Source: an uncultured Hyphomicrobiales bacterium (GTDB taxonomy: Bacteria; Pseudomonadota; Alphaproteobacteria; Rhizobiales; Beijerinckiaceae). Taken from it: a stretch of DNA of 11,010 nucleotides. Under the pieces are notes generated by a model. It saw only the letters and a list, made by a program, of their open reading frames with translations. It did no database searches and was not told the origin of the DNA. A program made the position numbers and the translations under genes. The DNA lies in the NCBI GenBank assembly GCA_903918155.1, contig CAIXDD010000471.1, positions 1 to 11,010 of the forward strand. Direction: 5' to 3'. Below, piece by piece: positions 1-6,874 of this stretch. Position 1 is the stretch's first letter. Each line of letters begins with the position of its first letter.

Positions 1-6
1 ATCCCG

Positions 7-981
7 CTAGGCGGGCGAGACCGTCAGGGCCGGCGCCTGCGCCGGATGCGCCCGGCGCGCCCCTGCCCGCTGCGCCAGAATCGCGATGACGGCGATGGCC
101 CCGCCCGCGATCACGTCGACCAGAAAATGGCCGCCGACGGCGAGCGTGGAGAGGATCATCGCAGCGTTCAGGACAACGACGGGGACACGCAGATAACGCG
201 CGTGGGCGAAGGCGTGGATGAACAGGACCGCGAGCGCCGTATGGAAGGAGGGAAAGGAGATCAGCCCCTCCACCCGCCACAGGCGCAGGTCCTGAAAGCG
301 CCCCTCGCGCAAGGCGAGCAGGTCGTTCATATGCCATCGGCCCGACAGCGCGTCCGGCAGGGCCTCGGCCAGAAGGTCGCCCGGCGCATGATGCGCATAG
401 GCGCCCAATGCGGGAAAGGCGGCGGCCAGCGCAATGGTGGCGACGCCGGTCGCCGCGTAAAGCGTCATGAACCGGGCGAGCGCGTCCTGTGCGGTCAAAG
501 CCAGAAAGAAGATCAGCGCGATCAATTGCGCCTGGCAGGAAAAATAAGCCCAGGTGAGCGCCTGCGCGAGCGCGGGGCGCTGCGCGACGAAGGCCAGATG
601 CGCGCTCCAGTCGAAGCCCAGCGCGGCGTCCGCCGCAGCGAAGGCGGGGTCGCGCAGCGGCAGCGCGAGCCATGCGCCCGCATAGCTCAGGACCGCGCCC
701 GCCGCGGAGAAGAAAATGAGGAAGGCCGCAGCCGAACAGGACGCCGCCAGCGCCGGCGCCGGGCGCAGACGCGCATAGACGAAGGCGACGGCCAGCAGGG
801 CGAGCACGACGCCCGCCAGAACGCCCGCCTCCGATGCGGGCGCCCGCACGCCGGCGGCGGCCATCCAGGCCAAGCCCGGCGCCAGCGCCCCGGCGGCGAA
901 CAGCCAGACGGCGGGCGAGGGACAGAACACGGGAGAGCGGGGCGCGGGCGAAAGCTCGCCCGCAGGGCGCAGGACCATCAT
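7..981 (-). CDS. PAP2-family membrane phosphatase (Aur1/Ipt1-like)
   Basis: This is a 324-residue, very hydrophobic protein with about six predicted membrane segments and no separate signal peptide. Near the C-terminus it carries the two late PAP2 (phosphatidic acid phosphatase type 2) motifs: FPSFHTA at about 243-249, whose His247 is the proton donor, and a GGHFLVDVIAG segment at about 283-293, whose His285 is the nucleophile paired with Asp289. The Arg usual in the last motif (SR-x5-H) is replaced by Thr, as is common in the inositolphosphotransferase-like PAP2_3 branch. By family knowledge such enzymes remove or transfer phosphate groups on lipids or lipid-linked head groups in the inner membrane; the substrate cannot be read from the sequence. 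It starts at one of two adjacent ATGs (981 or 978); a weak AAGG lies 2 or 5 bases upstream. It follows the QuiC1-like gene by 42 bases on the same strand, but a functional link is doubtful. Confidence 0.85.
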   Translation of the reverse strand: MMVLRPAGELSPAPRSPVFCPSPAVWLFAAGALAPGLAWMAAAGVRAPASEAGVLAGVVLALLAVAFVYARLRPAPALAASCSAAAFLIFFSAAGAVLSYAGAWLALPLRDPAFAAADAALGFDWSAHLAFVAQRPALAQALTWAYFSCQAQLIALIFFLALTAQDALARFMTLYAATGVATIALAAAFPALGAYAHHAPGDLLAEALPDALSGRWHMNDLLALREGRFQDLRLWRVEGLISFPSFHTALAVLFIHAFAHARYLRVPVVVLNAAMILSTLAVGGHFLVDVIAGGAIAVIAILAQRAGARRAHPAQAPALTVSPA

Positions 982-1023
982 GGCCTTGGCTTTATAGCCG
1001 CAGCCTGTTAACGCCCGATTACG

Positions 1024-2943
1024 TCACCCGCCCAGCAGCGCCCGCTTGCCGGCGGCCGAATCCAGCTCCAGCGCCTGCGCGGCCAGACGCACCGGCGTAT
1101 TGGCCGCGCCGAAGAGATCGTAGTCGCGCCGCTCCACGATTTCGAAGAAGAAGCGTTCGTCGAACATCGTCGTGTAGATATGGAAAAACTCGCCGGTCTT
1201 CGACCGGTCGTAGAGCACGCCCAGCGCGCGCATGCGCTCGAGCAGTTCGGAGGGCAGGCCGAAACGGGCTTCGAGATCTTCGTAGTAATTGTCCGGGATC
1301 TTCAGGAACGACACGCCCGCAGCGCGCGCTTGCTCCACGAAGGCGAAGAGATCAGCGGTCGAGAAGGCGATCTGCTGCACGCCCCCGCCGCCAAAAGTCT
1401 CCAGGAACCGCGCGGCCGCCGTCGCCCCGCCGTCGCCGATATTGATGGGAATGCGCACGCTCTTGTCGGGCGAGCCGATCACGCGGCTGTAGAAGGCGCC
1501 GTAAGGATCGGCCAGCTCCACTTGCGGCTCGTCCACGAAGCCCAGCACCGCCTTGTAGAACGTCACCCAGGAGAGGAATTCGGACCGGCGCACGACATTC
1601 GACAAATGATCGATGGCGGCCAGCGGCCCCGCGGGCGCGCTGTCCTCGACGAATACGAAATCGCGGTCCCAATTGCTGGGCGTCCCGCCCTCGCGCGTGC
1701 GTTCGGACATGAAATAGATGAGGCTGTTTTCGACGCCGGCCACCGCCGGGATCACCGCTTCGCCCGGCCCCACGCGCCCGTGATAGGTCGGCGCGGCGAG
1801 CGCATTGGCGCGCTCCAGCGCGCGTTTGGGATCGTCGAACCGCAGCGCGAGGGCGCAGACGGACGCGCCATGCACGAGATGAAAGGAATGGGCGAAGCCT
1901 TCCTGCTCGCGGTTGACGACGATGTTCAGCTCGTTCTGGCGATAGAGATCGACGTCTTTCGAGCGATGGCGGGCGACGCGCGAAAAGCCCAGCCCTTCGA
2001 GAAGCGCGACCAGGCGCGGGGATTCGGCGGCCGAGGCGGCGAATTCGATGAATTCGATTCCGGAGATCTTCGCCGCCTGGGGCAGCGGCGCGCCGATGAC
2101 CATGGGCGGGCGGCCCTGCGCGACGAAGCGCGCGTCAAGCCGCTCGCCCGCCGCCTGAAGGGCGCGCATGCCGTCGCGCGCGATGATATTGGCCGGCGCG
2201 CCGCGAAACTGGTCGTTGAACACTTCGAGCGACAGCGGGCCGCGATAGCCCGACTTGATCGTCGCCTCCAGAAAATCGTCGATGGGATAATCGCCCTGCC
2301 CCGGGAAGCAGCGATGGTGGCGCGACAGCGCCATGGGATCCATGAGGATGGCCGGCGCATCGGCGATCTGCACCATGGCGATCTTGTCGGCCGGCAGGTC
2401 GGCGAGCGGGGCGATGGGATTGCCGCGCACGCAGATATGGTAGGAATCCAGCACAAGCCCGAGATTGGGACGGTCGGCGGCGCGCACGATGTCCCAGGCC
2501 TGCATCCAGTCCTTCACATGCCGGCCCCAGGCCATGGCCTCAAAGCCGATGCGATAGCCGCGCCGGGCGGCGAGATCGGCCAGCTCGGCCAGATCGGCGG
2601 CCGAACGCTCCGGCTCGCCCAGGGATTCCTCATGGACGTTGGAGCAGATGCACAGGAGGTCGGCGCCCAGCTCCTCCATGAGGTCGAGCTTCCGCTGCGC
2701 GCGGTCGAAATTCCGGCTGCGGAACGGCTCCGGCATGCCCTCGAAATCGCGCATGGGCTGGAGGGCGACGATGGCAAGGCCAAGATCCTCCGCCCGCGCC
2801 CGCACGTCCCGCGGCTTGCCGCTGAAAAAGGTCAGGTCGTTCTCGAAAATCTCGACGGCGCGAAAACCGGCGCGCGCGGCGGCGGTGAGCTTGCTTTCCA
2901 GCGTGCCCCCCATCGTGACCGTCGCGATGGACCACCTCAGCAT
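1024..2943 (-). CDS. quiC1: 3-dehydroshikimate dehydratase, QuiC1-type fusion with HPPD-like domain
   Basis: This 639-residue two-module protein matches the architecture of pseudomonad QuiC1, which dehydrates 3-dehydroshikimate to protocatechuate in quinate/shikimate breakdown. Residues 1-270 form a sugar-phosphate isomerase-like TIM barrel. Its metal ligands appear as Glu135 (GFEAMAW), Asp166 (LVLDSYH), Gln192 (MVQIAD) and Glu240 (SLEVF), matching the known QuiC1 set in order and spacing. Residues about 295-620 resemble 4-hydroxyphenylpyruvate dioxygenase (two vicinal-oxygen-chelate repeats). The HPPD iron triad reads His446 (IDHLSN), Gln524 (GVQQIAF) and Glu601 (FFFEIVER), so the second His is a Gln. 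HPPD activity is therefore unlikely; the half may be structural or have another role. Two ATGs are adjacent; I chose 2943 because GGGAGG (2949-2954) lies 5 bases from it but only 2 from 2946. The gene is divergent from the Rieske oxygenase gene. The substrate could differ if the island serves another pathway. Confidence 0.85.
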   Translation of the reverse strand: MLRWSIATVTMGGTLESKLTAAARAGFRAVEIFENDLTFFSGKPRDVRARAEDLGLAIVALQPMRDFEGMPEPFRSRNFDRAQRKLDLMEELGADLLCICSNVHEESLGEPERSAADLAELADLAARRGYRIGFEAMAWGRHVKDWMQAWDIVRAADRPNLGLVLDSYHICVRGNPIAPLADLPADKIAMVQIADAPAILMDPMALSRHHRCFPGQGDYPIDDFLEATIKSGYRGPLSLEVFNDQFRGAPANIIARDGMRALQAAGERLDARFVAQGRPPMVIGAPLPQAAKISGIEFIEFAASAAESPRLVALLEGLGFSRVARHRSKDVDLYRQNELNIVVNREQEGFAHSFHLVHGASVCALALRFDDPKRALERANALAAPTYHGRVGPGEAVIPAVAGVENSLIYFMSERTREGGTPSNWDRDFVFVEDSAPAGPLAAIDHLSNVVRRSEFLSWVTFYKAVLGFVDEPQVELADPYGAFYSRVIGSPDKSVRIPINIGDGGATAAARFLETFGGGGVQQIAFSTADLFAFVEQARAAGVSFLKIPDNYYEDLEARFGLPSELLERMRALGVLYDRSKTGEFFHIYTTMFDERFFFEIVERRDYDLFGAANTPVRLAAQALELDSAAGKRALLGG

Positions 2944-2946
2944 CAT

Positions 2947-3160
2947 GTCCTCCCAGACCGCCAGATTCGCCGCACCTTAAAGGAAACCCGTTCGCGCCGC
3001 GAGCGCTGAACGGCGCGCAATCCGCCCCTGCGGACCGAACTCTGGCGCGAACCTGCGTTTTAGGTTTATCAAGAGCAAGGACAAGCGAGCCGGAGCGGCC
3101 GACGGGACATTCCCGACGCCCGCGCCCAGGCTCCCCCGCAACGACCCAGGGAGGCGCGCG
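2947..3160. other. Divergent intergenic region between quiC1-like and Rieske genes
   Basis: This 214-base region must hold the promoters of two divergent genes. It has an AT-richer patch around 3055-3073 and a short inverted repeat, CGGGA-CAT-TCCCG, at 3103-3115. A strong ribosome site AGGGAGG at 3148-3154 sits 6 bases before the Rieske start, and GGGAGG on the other strand at 2949-2954 serves the quiC1-like gene. I could not identify a convincing -35/-10 pair on either strand. No coding potential beyond antisense shadows is visible. Confidence 0.45.
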
Positions 3161-4432
3161 ATGCTCAAGCCGGAAGACAACGAAAAGATCACCCGCGTAG
3201 GCCCCGGCACGCCCGCCGGCGAATTGTTCCGCCGGTACTGGACGCCCGCCTGCCTGTCGAGCGAAGTGCCCGAAAAGGACGGCGCGCCCCTGCGCGTGCG
3301 CTTGCTGGGCGAAGACCTGATCGCCTTCCGCGATTCGGAGGGACAGGTCGGCCTCATCGACGCCTATTGCCCGCACCGGCGCGCGCCGATGTTTTTCGGC
3401 CGCAATGAAGAGTGCGGCATGCGCTGCGTCTATCACGGCTGGAAGTTCGACCGTCACGGCGATTGCACGGACATGCCCTCCGAGCCCGCCGGCACGCCGC
3501 TGCAGGCGCGCGTCAAGATCAAGGCCTATCCCTGCGTTGAGCGCGGCGGACTCGTGTGGACCTATATGGGCCCCAAGGACCAGCAGCCCGAACCGCCCGA
3601 TTACGAATGGCTGCGCGCGCCCGCCACCCATCGCCACGTCTCGAAGACCTTCGAGGATTGCAATTACCTGCAGGCGATGGAAGGCGGCCTCGACACGGCG
3701 CATTCCTCCTTCGCGCATAACAACAATCTTGGCGACAAGAACGAGATGCGCCTGCGCGACCGCTCGCCGCGCCTCGACGTGGAGCGCACGGATTACGGAT
3801 ATTATTACACCTCCCACCGCAATCTGGGCGATGGGCGGGCCTATGTCCGCATCTATCATTTCGCGATGCCCTTCCAGCAATTCCGCGGCGGCATCCATAT
3901 GTTCAGCGGCAAGCGGCGCGAGTTCCCCGAGCTGAACGGGCATATCTGGGCGCCGATCGACGACACGACCACCTTCGTGTACAATTGGGCCTGCGCCTAT
4001 GACGAGAACGCGAAATTCTCCGAAGAGAACGTGATCGAGCGCGAGACCTTTTATGGCCGCGGCCCGGACGACGTGATCCCCGGAACCTTCGTGCTGAAGG
4101 CCAACAAGTCGAATGATTATTTCATCGACCGTCAGGTGCAGAAGACAAAGACCTTCACCGGCATTCAGGGCATCAACACGCAGGATTTCGCGCTGCAGGA
4201 AGGCATGGGCCCCATCGTCGACCGTTCGCTCGAACATCTGGGCACGTCCGACAAGGCCATCGTCGCCATGCGCCGCATCATGCTGGAAGCCATCCAGGAC
4301 GTGGCCAACGGCAAGCCCCCGCGCGGCGTCGAACCCCGCACGCAACGCTCGATCCGCCCCTATGACGGCTTCATGAAGGTCGAGGAGGATTGGCGCGAGG
4401 CGTTCGGCCCGGAACTCGTCGCCAAATGGTGA
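3161..4432 (+). CDS. Rieske non-haem iron oxygenase, alpha subunit (phthalate 4,5-dioxygenase / LigX-like)
   Basis: This 423-residue cytoplasmic protein is the terminal oxygenase of a ring-hydroxylating or O-demethylating system. The N-terminal Rieske domain (about 25-135) binds a [2Fe-2S] cluster through Cys70-x-His72 (YCPHR) and Cys89-x2-His92 (CVYHGWKFD). The catalytic domain has the bridging Asp178 and iron ligands His181 and His186 (LDTAHSSFAH), with Asp342 in NTQDFALQEGMG as probable third ligand. That last segment and the overall length are typical of the phthalate 4,5-dioxygenase / LigX / aryl O-demethylase branch, which works as alpha subunits only and needs a separate reductase. No reductase or ferredoxin is in the window. 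AGGGAGG (3148-3154) fixes the ATG start. It is the first gene of a three-gene plus-strand run. The decarboxylase-like gene next to it fits a phthalate-type ortho-diacid substrate, but a methoxy aromatic or pyridine carboxylate is also possible. Confidence 0.9.
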   Translation: MLKPEDNEKITRVGPGTPAGELFRRYWTPACLSSEVPEKDGAPLRVRLLGEDLIAFRDSEGQVGLIDAYCPHRRAPMFFGRNEECGMRCVYHGWKFDRHGDCTDMPSEPAGTPLQARVKIKAYPCVERGGLVWTYMGPKDQQPEPPDYEWLRAPATHRHVSKTFEDCNYLQAMEGGLDTAHSSFAHNNNLGDKNEMRLRDRSPRLDVERTDYGYYYTSHRNLGDGRAYVRIYHFAMPFQQFRGGIHMFSGKRREFPELNGHIWAPIDDTTTFVYNWACAYDENAKFSEENVIERETFYGRGPDDVIPGTFVLKANKSNDYFIDRQVQKTKTFTGIQGINTQDFALQEGMGPIVDRSLEHLGTSDKAIVAMRRIMLEAIQDVANGKPPRGVEPRTQRSIRPYDGFMKVEEDWREAFGPELVAKW

Positions 4433-4456
4433 GCTGACGCCCGCACGCATCTATCC

Positions 4457-4478
4457 GCCCGGCGCGCCCGCGCCGGGC
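4457..4478 (+). terminator. GC-rich hairpin between Rieske and Pht5-like genes
   Basis: A perfect 9-bp stem (GCCCGGCGC / GCGCCGGGC) with a 4-base loop lies in the 82-base gap between the two genes. Only CCTTC follows, with no U-tract, so it is more likely an attenuator or 3'-end stabiliser than a strong intrinsic terminator. Confidence 0.35.
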
Positions 4479-4514
4479 CTTCATACGCCAGACAAGACAT
4501 CCAAGGGAGGCAAT

Positions 4515-5510
4515 ATGTCCGCGCACGCGCTCGAATTCTCGATCGCGCTCTCCAATAACGAGCGCACGAAACCCATCGTCGAAGGCCGCCACCAGCCGCA
4601 AGGCGTCAAGCTCATGCCAACGGTGGTCCATCCCTCCGAAATGTTCTGGCGCCAGCTCAAATTCGCGGAATTCGACGTTTCGGAAATGTCGATCTCCTCG
4701 CTTCTGATCGCCGTCTCCAAGGGCGATACGCGCTTCGTCGCGCTGCCCATCTATACGGCGCGCATGTTCTTCCACACGCGCATCATGGTGCGCCGCGATT
4801 CCGGCATCGAGACGCCCGCCGATCTCAAGGGCAAGCGCATCGGCGTGCCCGAATATCAGCAGACGTCGGCCATCTGGGGACGCGGCGTGCTGCAGCACGA
4901 ATTCGGCGTGCATCCGCGCGACATCCACTGGCACATGGAGCGCAATCCCGACAAGAGCCACGGCGGCTCCACGGGTTTCAAGGCGCCTGACGGCGTGCGC
5001 ATCGAACAGATTCCGCTCTCCACCAATATCGGCGAAATGCTGCTGAAGGGCGAGCTGGACGGCACGCTGCTCTATCTCAACGAGCCCAATCTCGTCGACC
5101 GCTCCACCGCGGACATATCGGACGTCTGCCGTCCGCTCTTCCCCGACGCGGTGGCCGAATCCACGCGCTATTTCCGCAAGACGGGCATTTATCCGATCAA
5201 CCACGCCATGGTGATCAAGCGCGACTTGCACGAAAAATATCCGTGGGCGGGCGTGAACATCTATCACGCCTTCATGAGCGCCAAGAAGGAAGTGGAGGCC
5301 TCCGCCGAGAAGACGCTGAAGGATTACGTCGCCTGCGGCCTCGTGGAGCCGGCGGCGGCGAAAATGTTCGCGGCGGATCCGAAATCCTACGGCCTGCGCT
5401 CCACGCGCAAGGTGATCGAGACGATCTCCCAATATGTGCACGAACAGGGGCTCACCGATCGCCGCGTCGCGCCGGAGGAATTGTTCGCGCCTGCGACGCT
5501 GGACCTGTGA
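4515..5510 (+). CDS. 4,5-dihydroxyphthalate decarboxylase-like protein (Pht5 / NMT1-like fold)
   Basis: This 331-residue protein has the periplasmic-binding-protein type II fold, seen as EFDVSEMSISS (about 52-62), the LKGKRIGVPEYQQTS segment (about 104-118) and the PINHAMVIKRDL segment. It begins directly with MSAHALEFSIALSNN and lacks a hydrophobic leader, so it should stay in the cytoplasm. Cytoplasmic members of this fold with this N-terminal pattern include Pht5, which decarboxylates 4,5-dihydroxyphthalate to protocatechuate. Many others are annotated only as ABC-transporter substrate-binding proteins. The missing leader, missing ABC transporter genes and immediate position after a phthalate-dioxygenase-like oxygenase favour an enzyme. 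The exact substrate is unproven. The start is set by AAGGGAGG (4503-4510), 4 bases before the ATG. It is likely co-transcribed with the genes at 3161 and 5587. Confidence 0.75.
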   Translation: MSAHALEFSIALSNNERTKPIVEGRHQPQGVKLMPTVVHPSEMFWRQLKFAEFDVSEMSISSLLIAVSKGDTRFVALPIYTARMFFHTRIMVRRDSGIETPADLKGKRIGVPEYQQTSAIWGRGVLQHEFGVHPRDIHWHMERNPDKSHGGSTGFKAPDGVRIEQIPLSTNIGEMLLKGELDGTLLYLNEPNLVDRSTADISDVCRPLFPDAVAESTRYFRKTGIYPINHAMVIKRDLHEKYPWAGVNIYHAFMSAKKEVEASAEKTLKDYVACGLVEPAAAKMFAADPKSYGLRSTRKVIETISQYVHEQGLTDRRVAPEELFAPATLDL

Positions 5511-5529
5511 GGGCGCGGCGCGCGCATAG

Positions 5530-5571
5530 CAAACGCGCCTCCGGCCGGGCCTCGCCCGACCGGAGCGTTTG
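5530..5571. terminator. Large imperfect hairpin before the MFS gene
   Basis: CAAACG and CTCCGGCCGGGC pair with GCCCGACCGGAG and CGTTTG around a 3-base loop. This gives an 18-bp stem with one mismatch and a 3-base bulge. The stem ends in GTTTGG rather than a long T run, so termination may be partial. It lies 19 bases after the Pht5-like stop and covers the possible TTG start of the MFS gene. It may tune read-through within the three-gene run. Confidence 0.4.
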
Positions 5572-5586
5572 GAAAGCCCCGCGGCG

Positions 5587-6861
5587 ATGACAGGTCCCGC
5601 CTCCTCCAGGCCGCCCATCCTGCGCTGCCTCTCCAACGGCAAATACGCGCTCATGGAAGGCGGCTTCTTTCCCAATTACGCCACGGGCTGGATGCAGCGC
5701 GTGGGCGCGGGCTGGCTCGCGTGGGAATTGTCGGAATCTCCCGTCTGGCTCGGCGTCATCGCCGCCGCCGATCTCGCGCCCACTCTCGTGCTCGCGCCCA
5801 TCGCGGGCGCTTTCACCGATCGCGTGAACCCGCTGCGCGTGATCCGCGCGGCGCAGGCGGGCCTCTGGCTGCAGGCCTGCGCCATGGCGCTTTTCGCCTA
5901 TATGGGCTGGATGACGATCGAGATTCTCTTCGCGCTCACCTTTCTCGTCGGCCTCGTCTATCCCTTCCATTCCAGCGCGCGCCAGTCGCTCATTCCCGCC
6001 GCCGTGCCGCGCGCGGATTTCGCCTCCGCCATCGCGCTGGATTCGGCCTCCTATCACGCCAACCGCTTCATCGGCCCGGCGCTCGCCGCGCTGGTCATTC
6101 CCGTCTGGGGCGTGTTCGGCTGTTTCCTCGCCCATATGCTGGGATCCGCGCTCTGTCTCCTCGCGCTCGCCATCCTGCGCATGCCGCCGCCCGACCGCAG
6201 CGGCGTTCGGCGCGGCGCGCTCTTCGCCGACGTGCTGGAGGGCCTCTCCTATGCGCGCCGTCACGCCGGCCTCCTGCCGCTTCTGTGCATGCTGACGGCG
6301 GCCTCGCTCTTCGCGCGGCCCCTGCAGGACATGCTGCCCGGCTTCGCGGGCGCCGTCTTCGAAGGCGGCGCGCAGGGACTCGCCTGGCTCACGTCGAGCA
6401 TCGGGATCGGCGCCATGTGCGGCGCGGTGTTCATCGCCACGCGCGGGCGCCTGACGGGCCTCACGAATGTGGCGCTCATGGGCTTCGCCTCGCTCAGCCT
6501 CGCCACGCTCGGCTTCACCGCGACGGATCATCTGTGGGTCGCCGTGGCCTTCGGCATGGCGAGCGGCTTCACGATCAACGTCATGTCGACCTCGACGCAA
6601 ACGCTCATGCAACATGCGGTCGACGACCGCATGCGCGGCCGCGTGATGTCGCTTTACATGCTGATCTTCCGCGGCATGCCGGCGCTGGGCGCGCTGGCCG
6701 CGGGCTTGGCGGGCGACGCGTTCGGCCTGCGCCCGACCTTTGCGGCGGGCGCCTGCCTCTCTCTCGCCGTCCTGTTCTTCCTGCTGCCGCGGCGCGCCCG
6801 CATGATCGCGGAGCTGGAGCCCCGCGCGAGCGCGAGCGCGCAGACGAAGGCCGGCGGCTGA
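5587..6861 (+). CDS. MFS transporter, MFS_3 / EntS-like
   Basis: This 424-residue integral membrane protein has roughly 10-12 hydrophobic helices. A major-facilitator motif A between helices 2 and 3 is visible (GAFTDRVNPLRV, about 74-85). A second conserved loop in the C-terminal half, DDRMRGRVMSLYMLIFRG (about 326-343), is typical of the MFS_3 group that includes the enterobactin exporter EntS. The group moves small molecules with proton antiport. Here it could import the aromatic substrate or export an intermediate; direction cannot be read from sequence. I chose the ATG at 5587. An in-frame TTG at 5569 adds six residues but lies inside a strong hairpin with poor Shine-Dalgarno spacing. A GGAAAG about 10 bases upstream of the ATG is only a weak ribosome site. 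It is the last gene of the plus-strand run, and its stop lies 4 bases from that of the convergent aldolase-like gene. Confidence 0.85.
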   Translation: MTGPASSRPPILRCLSNGKYALMEGGFFPNYATGWMQRVGAGWLAWELSESPVWLGVIAAADLAPTLVLAPIAGAFTDRVNPLRVIRAAQAGLWLQACAMALFAYMGWMTIEILFALTFLVGLVYPFHSSARQSLIPAAVPRADFASAIALDSASYHANRFIGPALAALVIPVWGVFGCFLAHMLGSALCLLALAILRMPPPDRSGVRRGALFADVLEGLSYARRHAGLLPLLCMLTAASLFARPLQDMLPGFAGAVFEGGAQGLAWLTSSIGIGAMCGAVFIATRGRLTGLTNVALMGFASLSLATLGFTATDHLWVAVAFGMASGFTINVMSTSTQTLMQHAVDDRMRGRVMSLYMLIFRGMPALGALAAGLAGDAFGLRPTFAAGACLSLAVLFFLLPRRARMIAELEPRASASAQTKAGG

Positions 6862-6874
6862 GCCGTCAGCCGCC
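6853..6874. terminator. Bidirectional hairpin containing both convergent stop codons
   Basis: GGCGGCTGA (6853-6861) is a perfect inverted repeat of TCAGCCGCC (6866-6874) around a 4-base GCCG loop. The TGA in each arm is the actual stop codon of the gene on that strand (MFS on plus, class II aldolase on minus). The 9-bp GC-rich stem can form in both transcripts. No T-tract follows on either side, so it is a weak intrinsic terminator at best. Confidence 0.5.

Noticed and set aside
46..1445. Plus-strand open frames over the PAP2 gene and the end of the quiC1-like gene
   Set aside because: They are Arg-rich translations antisense to a protein with clear PAP2 motifs, and there is no credible ribosome site.
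1180..3009. Open frame of 609 codons on the plus strand, antisense to the quiC1-like gene
   Set aside because: It is Arg/Gly/His-rich, has no recognisable domain, and mirrors a well-supported enzyme. GC-rich third positions create such long antisense frames.
2630..4450. Open frame of 606 codons on the minus strand, antisense to the Rieske gene
   Set aside because: The opposite strand shows complete Rieske and iron-binding motifs. The frame also crosses a divergent promoter region.
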